A stretch of DNA of 20,219 bases from contig WELA01008917.1 of assembly GCA_009602735.1 (NCBI GenBank), positions 458,957-479,175 on the forward strand, in the 5' to 3' direction. Source of the DNA: Mesotaenium endlicherianum (Eukaryota; Streptophyta; Zygnematophyceae; Zygnematales; Mesotaeniaceae). The notes beneath the pieces were generated by a model, which was not told the origin of the DNA, did no database searches, and saw nothing but the letters and a program-made list of their open reading frames with translations. The translations under genes were made by a program, and so were the position numbers. Shown here piece after piece: positions 12,721-20,219 of the stretch (position 1 is its first letter; each line of letters begins with the position of its first letter).

Positions 12721-15469
12721 ACACTTTCATTACGATGTCTCCGTAACAGTCCAAAGGTATACATCTGCCCTCGAGGCATGCTTTATGCATGTAATGAAAG
12801 CTAGGGCAAATATATGTGCAGTCCAAATTTAGTTGAGGAACTCCAAAGTATATGCTGAAGTACCTCTTAATGGGTAATTGCATCACATGACGTACACCTT
12901 ACAAAGGGAGGTGTATCACATCAATTGCATCACTTTCACCATGAAATAGCTATCCAGTGAGGCAGCGAAGTGTTGGATGAAGGCTTAGTAACTCTACCAA
13001 TCATTAGTTTGCATGCAAACCTCGAGTTCGTGTAGGTCTTCCATTCACTTGACGTCGCATACAAAAGCTCTTCGTCATGAACTATATCGACATTCAAAAA
13101 AAGATATACATGCCACCCTTCAAAGTCAAGCATACTCACACCAAGCATCGTCTCCTTTAGGGGCATTGATGTGCTTGTGTTGTCGACACAGAGTTGCAGC
13201 TTCCTCAGGAACAAAGTTAAACATCACCCTTGCTAAGCTCGACCAAACGGAAAGACAATTGAGTTGGGCTCAAAGGGCAGACATGGCCCTCGGGCCACAG
13301 CACAATATATGGTGCAACTTATACATTTTGCAGTAGTTTGAGAAACTCCACTTCCACTTTTGCTATCTATATCATTTTATACTAACACTGAATGGATCCA
13401 ATCATACACATCATGTACGCATAGGACCCTTGGGTCACATGGATGTGTGGATTTGAGAGACATACTGGAGCATATTTTATTTCAAAACATACATGTTAAG
13501 AATCACCACTATATATGAACTGGTATACATGCCATTGCCATGCACAATACAGCAAAAGTGAATGTACCGTTTCCGAGAATATCACGTATTATCCGTGTGT
13601 CTCTAGCTTCTATTTTAAGGCAACTCCACAATTTACACTACAAAAAAAAAAAGAATATACGATGACCATGGAAATCTTTACAATATCCTTTTTCTTGTAG
13701 AGACACCGCCAATTGAAGTCCATGATGATATTTTAAGATGTGCAAGTTGCTTAAATAATGTAGAGAGCAGATTTCTTTTACAGAGGCTCATACATACACC
13801 CCTAGCAACTCCTACAACCTTCAAAGAAAATAGTTGAGTGAAAGATAAATACTTAAGGCTTGCAATCTCTTAAATGGTGTTTCAACCTTGAACGTTGGAA
13901 TTTTCTCCCCCTTGCCCCCCACAAACAACAATAAGTACGGTCTTCAGAACGTGTGACATAAGCTTTAGATACCATGTTCCACTAAATTATGGACTAGTAA
14001 TGTGATGTGGAAAATTATTACTGCGAGTAGTGGTTGTCAAAATATCAAAAAGTGTGAGATACTATGGACCATGTGTTTAGAGTTCGAGTATTGTGTATGC
14101 TTTGAGGAAATTGCAATGGACAAATCTACTGCACCATCAAAGTGGATCTTGTTGTAGAATAAAGTTGCGCATTAATTGTTGCTTAACGAAGTGTACTTTC
14201 AATTACGCATGTTTGGGAAAGAGCACAAGTACTTGACCAAAGTATACCAGACTGTTGAGAATTTTAAAACAGAAATCAGATGACTACTTCAAATCTCAGC
14301 TGGTTTTAGGCTCACAACTTATTGGATTGCTACTTGATGCTACCACTGTTCCAATGAGAAGGAAAAAGTGTTGATTTCACCCTCATGTTTTGAGACGCTT
14401 GGAAAGTCATGACATACGTGTTTTACGCATAAAACAAGCATCTCACTATTACTACACTTCAACTTCACACACTTAGGTACTACAAATAATGCATAATTTT
14501 GTATCTCAATTGTGGTGAAGGAGAGGTAGTCGCATGTTGTAGGTTCTTAAGAATGTTAGATTACCTTGTAACACATGTGCTTTAAATATTGGAATATATG
14601 AGCATGTGCGAAAAGCTAGCTTTCAATGGCATGGCTCTGTGGTATACTTGCAAGTTGTTAAGAAATGCAGTGCACAACAACGTAATTCACACTTCACTCA
14701 TTTGGGTTTTCAATGGTGTCATCAACCTAAATTGTAAATAGCAATATCTGTTTTAAGATTTCCAAGCTCCCACCCTACCCTTTACTTGTAAATATAGTGG
14801 GAGTTTAGTAAATAACCTTGTGAGACACCTATACTTGTAGCATTATTTGTAATGCGTTGAAGAACTCTTGTTTTTTTTCCAATTTTTCAATATATGCTCA
14901 TACCACAACCAAAAAATAGCTCTTTGCCATGTTGGAGTGCAGCCATATGATTACAAACTGGTACAAATTGTTTTGCGTGAAATTTGGATTATAACTAGAC
15001 TTAATGCTTCACTTAGAAGGAATGATGTATTAACCCTTGAAAATCTGTTCTTTGGATAAACATCCCTTTCAGTAATGTGCTACAATTTGCTAGGGTGGAC
15101 GCCATACATTGAAGGATGACATAGAATGCTGGGAAAGATTGCCATGTGGACATGAAAAAGTTCTAGTGAGACCTCCCATTCACAATATTCACAATATTGA
15201 TCTAATGTGTCTGTAGTACACAACACTTTGCTGCATAATCTCAGCCTTACTTGTTTCATGCCACATGTTCAAGGCTTTACTACCACAAACATTCTATTTT
15301 AAATTTCCATTGACAAGAAGTGGTCCAACTAACAACCAAAAACATGGTAACTTGTAATTTAATGCGCCTTAATTGACCGTACTGTCAAGAGAGAAAGTCA
15401 CATAAATTTTAATCATGATCTAGGATTTGTTAGTCCTTATATACCATGCCGCAATATGGACATCCTCTT
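12721..15469. other. AT-rich intergenic DNA with no recognised gene
   Basis: About 2.7 kb of AT-rich DNA without the simple repeats seen elsewhere. Overlapping frames on opposite strands (minus 12936-13214, 92 codons; plus 13013-13336, 107 codons) and a 63-codon plus frame at 14868-15059 match nothing I know. I see no terminal inverted repeat, LTR, transposase or reverse-transcriptase motif, nor a tRNA. An old degraded mobile element cannot be excluded. Confidence 0.5.
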
Positions 15470-15890
15470 ATGCATGATGCTCGAAGACTTATGACGCAGT
15501 AAGAATTTAATTCCCATATTCAAGTCCTGGTCTTGCTTCGGAGTCAAATCTCACTCGGGAGAAAGGTTGCTAAACAGGCTCAAACCATTCTCGGTCCTCG
15601 CGGTTTTCAGTAGCTGCGTAAGGACCTTCATGCTATTTCGGAGCTCGCTCCAATTTAATCAATTTATACCCCCTCTTTTTTTTTAAAAGAGTGTGGAGCA
15701 TGTGCATGGAAGTACCACCAGCCTTGATTGGTTGAATGGCGTTCAACGGGCATCAAAAAGAACGGCTGCCCAAATTGAACAAACTAGTCGTGCCTTGGAA
15801 CTAATGACACTACTCCTGCTGAGGTCTGAGTCATTGCCCGCTGACGCTGACTCAAGTGCTAAGGTGGAATATGACTGTACCAGCTATTAA
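15470..15890 (+). CDS. Possible small unrecognised gene (two exons)
   Basis: The frame ending at TAA 15888-15890 has higher GC and a more protein-like composition than its AT-rich surroundings: ...DWLNGVQRASKRT, AAQIEQTSRALELM, LLLRSESLPADADSS, probably helical. Upstream is a pyrimidine run and AG (15690-15691), which looks like an acceptor. One phase-compatible model is exon 15470-15498 (ATG; donor GTAAGA) joined to 15692-15890, giving 75 aa. A TATATA lies about 30 nt before that ATG. No family is recognised. Alternatives: a lone exon of a longer gene, part of the PGK upstream region, or chance. The first exon is weak because it rests only on splice motifs and phase. Confidence 0.25.
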
Positions 15891-16608
15891 CCAGCAAGGT
15901 ACACGCCGTTTCAGGTCGCACTCGTTTCCTCTCGTTAGACTTTGTTGATATCCTTGACGCCGTCGATGCTTTGTCGCTAATTTCAAGGCTTGTGTCGAGG
16001 ACGTGCCACTGGTTTTGCATCTACACGTGGAAAACAGCAGAGGTTAGGGCTGATTGCAGGCTGATTGCAAGCCGATTAGCACTCATCGGAGCTGAGCTGA
16101 GCTGAACGAGCTGTTTGGATTTGAGGAATTGCCGACTCATTCCAGCGTGGCCGTTCAAACTTGGTCGCAGTTGAAGGAAGACAAACGAGGAAGTCCCATA
16201 TGACTCCTAGTCAGCATCGTGACGGTAAAGGGCCCCACAAAGCTGGGAAGGTGACCAACGCGACCAGAACGGGACCAAGCGAGACCAACATAGCACTCCT
16301 GCTGATGTGGTTCTGGGCAGTGCCCATGCATGTTGGATCTCCCGTGATAGGCCAAACTGGGCCTAAACGGGGCCGGACCCAAGATGCACCTACTACTAAG
16401 AAATAACCTCCTAAGATCCCATGGTCGCTGCTCGCACGGGTTCTGAAGCGCAAAGATACAAAGCTACGACAACATTGTTCTATTGAGATAAGCATAAAGT
16501 TTTCTGAAGTACTTTGAACCCGGATTTGTCTAGCATTACCTTGCGAGCAGTTGGAAGTAGCAACACTATCTTCAAGGACGTCGTCGTTGAATATCACTCG
16601 TCAGTACT
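15891..16608 (+). promoter_or_regulatory. Upstream region of the PGK gene
   Basis: About 0.7 kb before the PGK ATG, where its promoter and leader must lie. A short tandem GAGCT repeat sits at 16089-16113. No convincing TATA box is seen close to the start. Frames of 75-128 codons on both strands at 16155-16597 have no recognisable content. Confidence 0.4.
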
Positions 16609-19600
16609 ATGGCTGAAGAGGTCTCCGAGTACGCCGTGGACAAGAGATTGCCGCTTTTGCAAGATGCGGACCTTAACGAGAAGGTGAAAACAATGAACGA
16701 AGGGGATGTTTGATCACACAGCTGTTTTTTTGTGGTAGTACGTGGACATGAAGCAAAAGATGTACAGAATAACTACGTCGTGCCAATCATCAATTGGCCA
16801 ACTTATTGGGTTCCACAATATTCTGACAGGACTGTGTTTGAGATGCAGGTGGTCCTTTTGCGGGTTGATCACAACGTCATCAAGAAAGGTATATTCATAA
16901 CACGCACTTTTAAACAATTTTTTGAATTTCTCATACTGATATAACTCATGCATGTTCACTGGATTGTGTTAAGAAGGTAAGCTTTGGGCTACTATGACGC
17001 TCACCCTCTGCATAGGGGAAGCTCGCCCTTTAAATATCAATTCATGGTCGCAACTGGTTTGTTTGAGCCACGGTTTACTTCTTGGCGGAAATTAAGGAGT
17101 TGTGAAAGTTGTCCATGCATAGGAAATGTACTTCAAGGGCACTGTTTCTGGAAGCTGGCTCGCTCAGATGTCTGACAAAGCACGTTCATTTTGTTTGGCA
17201 GGAGTTATCCTGGACCAATATCGCATAGACTGCACACTAGCCACTATGGTATTAGTTCTTCCCTTTCTATACGAAAACATTGGACTAAGCGTTGAAGTGG
17301 TTGGTGGCACAGACCATAGCTGGTTGCTGCAAAGATTGCTAATGTATCTGCCATTTCTGAAAGAAGACCACCAAGTAGTATCCAGTGTGGGGCTTGTTGT
17401 TGTGGTAGAAGGAGCAGCCTTCCCCAGCATGGTGATGAACATGCAGATCCTTGCGTGTAGACTCACTTGGCACCTCTCGTTTGTCTGTTCCAGTACAACA
17501 TCGTGGAGCGTGGCGGCAGACTTATTGTCATGACCCACGTCGGTCGACCGCGGGAGAAGAAGACGGGGAAGATTCTTGTTGACGATGAGAGTGCCGTCGA
17601 TCCCGTCGGTAAGCGGGCCTGGCCAGACAAGTTGCTCAAAACAAGTTAGTCCGTCGAAGGAGGGAGAATCTGAGCTCTTGGAGCTTGTCCTTTCTCGCTA
17701 TTATGTAGGAGCAGGAGGCAGTTGACGTCTGAAGACACCATAGGCTAACTTTTGAGAACATCTTGCGCGACCCCTTAGTTAGTGTGTCATCTAACCTGTC
17801 TCAGAGAGAACGATAGTTTCAAGTTTTGACCCTTGTTGTAAGCTGTGGGTGACGAGCAGTGACGTACTTGCAGCGGAAGCTCAGGATCAAATTTGCCGTG
17901 CCGAAATTTCAGCCCAACGGAAACGGAATCAGTGACATTGACACGTCCATCAACCATCTGATCGCCGATCTGAGGGCTCGCAACATTGGTGGCATCTACC
18001 TGCCCAACACTCGTTGGTTTGCGGTCAGTGAGCTCGCCCTCTATCCACATCTCAGCCACCTTAGAGGCCTAGTGGGTTTCTTGCATTAAGCTTATTCTTG
18101 TCAGCTGCTGTGATCCAGCAAAGGATTTTCCCCGCACGATGGCTTTTCCTTTCATCCTTAGAATGTGATTCAAGCTTTTGCCTCACCTCGTGTTGCAGTC
18201 TGAAGCTTAGGATGTAAGCAGGAAGGGGATGGTCTGCTGGCGTCGAGAGCTGTGCCCCTCCAGCTTTACTCAGCTCCATGGTCGCTTCCTAACTCATCGG
18301 CAGCTAATCTTGCAACACGCTCACTCGGCCCGCTCTGTTGCTGTTGCTTGCCTCGTGTGTGCAGGGTGAGGAGGACAAGGGCGAGCGCCTGCAGAGGTTC
18401 ACGGTGCAGCTCGCCGGGCTGGCCGACGTGTTTGTCAATGACGCGTTCGGGTCGTGGCAGCCCCACGCCTCCACCTACCACATCACCAAGCTGCTGCCCA
18501 GCTACGCCGGGCTGCTGCTGCAGGACGAGCTCTCCCACGTGAGGGCCGTGCTGCAGCCCAAGAGGCCCTTTGTGGCTGTCGTGGCTGGCAGCAAGTACGA
18601 CACCAAGATTGGCCCCCTCACCGAGATCTACAAGAAGGTACAGCTGGACGCACAGGTGTCAGCTCACAGGTGTCACCAACAATTGTAAAGCTTTTTTTTC
18701 TCGTGTTGCTGACTGTGTACACGGTTGGCTAAAGCATCGAGTGGATTATAAGTCAATGTTGGATGACAGCTGTTGGCTGGCTACACACCTGGAAAATGCA
18801 CCTTGTGTGTGGAAGAACGTAACTCGGGAGGACAAGCAGAGGAGAGTGCTGATGTGTAGTCTTGTTTGTCTCACACATTACTGCCTTGCGGGCTGGTTGG
18901 TGGAGCAGGTGGACCACCTCATTCTGGGGGGTGTCATCTACAACGGTGAGTTGCTACAGCAGTTGCTCTCCTCTCCAGAGATGGCCCAGCTGGGATGACA
19001 TTGCTCCGTGCTGGAAACATAGTAGCTGTGGCTGCAACAACACATCCATGTCTTATATAACCTCATGTTTGATCGTTTTCATATGTCTTCATCAATGTGT
19101 GTACTGTGGTTTGCGCAGCTTATCTTTGCGCAAAGTACAACATCCGGATCAAGGGAGTCGATGCCAACGGTGAGCGGCACTCCTGGTCCTCTTCCCGGTG
19201 CTTCATCTTTAATTTTGCAAGGACTTTGGTTGCTGGGCACCCCTTGTCTCCGGAGCATACAAGGAGGAGCTACTTCAGCTCATTCACTAAGTATACCCAA
19301 GGGAGCATACAGCTGGCAATGGTGGACGGACCTGAATTGGACCTCCATTTTTGTGCCGGTGTAATCTGCAGGCCTCTGCAGGCCTGGGCTTGCATGTGCG
19401 CGGGTGTGGGCACAGCACCTGGTTTTGTTGGTCAGTCAATGCACAAATGCCGAGGGCACGCTTTTTCTCACGTCTGCCTTCTTGAGCTAGACAAGAGGCT
19501 CGCGGCGTTGGGAGCTCTAACTGCTGGAGCAGACAGCAGCACTGAGACTCTTCTATTTTTCCCCTGTTTCATTCGGCGTTATTTGGCATAGTATTGTTCT

Positions 19601-19987
19601 GGGATGAAACTCGCGTTTTGGCCCTGACCAGCCGCCACCTGGCCCTGTCCTGCAAGCGAGTAGCCCTGACATGCTCCTGGCGAGCGCGTGCACGTGGGCG
19701 TGGGCGTGGGCTTGGGGGGGCGTGGGTCAGATGTGGAGCTGGCCAAGGGGCTGGTGCAGCAGGACGCCAAGGAGGGCAAGCTGGTGGAGCTGCCCCTGCT
19801 GGTGGAGTCGGACACGCTGGAGGGGCGCGTGGAGGGCAGGTTCCGCACCATCTCCACGGCCGACTTCAAGCCCGGCCAGGAGTACGGCTACGTGCTGGAC
19901 ATCGACCCCGCCTCGTTCGACCAGGAGGCGGTGGCGCACGCCTTCAACACGGCCTCCATGTTCTTCGTCAACGCCGTCATGGGCTTC
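16609..19987 (+). CDS. Divergent phosphoglycerate kinase, nine exons, C-terminus outside window
   Basis: Catalyses 1,3-bisphosphoglycerate + ADP to 3-phosphoglycerate + ATP in glycolysis, or the reverse in the Calvin cycle. Exons: 16609-16683, 16849-16888, 17202-17248, 17494-17608, 17860-18023, 18365-18637, 18909-18945, 19119-19169, 19731-19987; 1059 nt, 353 codons, all phases agree. PGK motifs: LLRVDHNV (Arg30, Asp32, Asn34), YRIDCT (Arg46), MTHVGRP (His69, Arg72), NTRW (Arg144), DVFVNDAFG (168-176), VVAGSKYDTKIGP (Lys224, Lys228), LILGGVIYN, VLDIDP, VNAVMGF. Oddities: RVDHNV replaces the usual RVDFNVP, and the HRAHAST loop reads SWQPHAST, one residue shorter and without its Arg. No transit peptide is evident at MAEEVSEY, so a cytosolic site is the simplest guess. 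The C-terminal nucleotide-site motif (GGGD type) and stop lie right of the window. Clearly PGK, but unlike ordinary plant plastid or cytosolic forms. Confidence 0.92.
19691..19728 (+). repeat. G/GU-rich tract before PGK exon 9 acceptor
   Basis: GTGGGC units and a G7 run end just before the acceptor GTCAG (19726-19730), resembling the GU-rich 3' ends of NOP53 introns 5, 7 and 9. Confidence 0.75.
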
Positions 19988-20219
19988 GTGAGCCCCCCCC
20001 CGCACCCGCACCCGCACCCACTCCTGCTCCTGCTCCTGCGCCTGCACCCCTCCTCTTTGGTGCGCTTGCCGCCTGCGTGCTTGTTGCGCGCGAGCGCAAG
20101 ACGTATCTCGCGGTGCCCTCTTATCCACAAAGTTGGCCAAGTGCGTGTTGCACACGCCTGAATTGGGGGATTTTTTTTCTTTTTCTGGGTTCCTTTTCAA
20201 AACCCCCCCCTCCCCCCCC
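19988..20219 (+). other. Start of PGK intron 9, C-rich, running off the right end
   Basis: Donor GTGAGC at 19988 is followed by a C9 run, CGCACC repeats and CTCCTG repeats. The contig ends in T-rich DNA and two C8 runs (20203-20219). No further PGK exon is visible. Confidence 0.7.

Noticed and set aside
12936..13336. Overlapping 92- and 107-codon frames on opposite strands, considered as a retroelement remnant
   Set aside because: No reverse-transcriptase, integrase or transposase motif and no flanking repeats seen; kept only as undefined intergenic sequence.
19727..20200. 157-codon minus-strand open frame
   Set aside because: It is the antisense shadow of PGK exon 9, which is fully GC at third positions and therefore leaves few stops on the other strand.

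Overview
This is a eukaryotic nuclear fragment. Its three protein genes are cut by short GT-AG introns, intron DNA is packed with simple repeats, and no bacterial-type operon, CRISPR array, rRNA or tRNA is visible. The N-terminal part of the MAP kinase ([28 protein letters not shown]) reads most like plant and green-algal MAPKs, so a green-lineage alga is my best guess. The species is not identified. Both ends are C homopolymers (1-10 and 20203-20219), so this looks like a whole contig that stopped at G/C runs.

Layout. Minus strand, 1-2612: the 5' three coding exons of a MAP kinase; the rest of the kinase lies off the left end. 2613-3706: about 1.1 kb shared by two head-to-head genes, with a TATA-like site at 3384-3391. 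Plus strand, 3707-12294: a complete 10-exon gene for the 60S ribosome-biogenesis factor NOP53 (GLTSCR2/SMO4 family). My exon model totals 1323 nt (440 aa plus stop), with every intron phase agreeing. 12295-16608: an AT-rich intergenic stretch with a possible polyadenylation signal and one possible small unrecognised gene near 15.5-15.9 kb. Plus strand, 16609-19987 and onward: nine exons (353 codons) of a divergent phosphoglycerate kinase (PGK); its C-terminal end runs off the right side.

The genes have no obvious joint pathway: signalling (MAPK), nucleolar pre-rRNA processing (NOP53) and central carbon metabolism (PGK). The notable signals are structural. (i) Several introns share a transcript-oriented layout: a C/U-rich tract right after the 5' splice site and a G- or GU-rich tract shortly before the 3' splice site. 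(ii) Very long C or G homopolymers with embedded N bases lie in introns. (iii) Third-codon-position GC rises sharply from the first exons to the later exons within a gene. (iv) The PGK departs from the usual substrate-binding loop and lacks the Arg of the HRAH motif.
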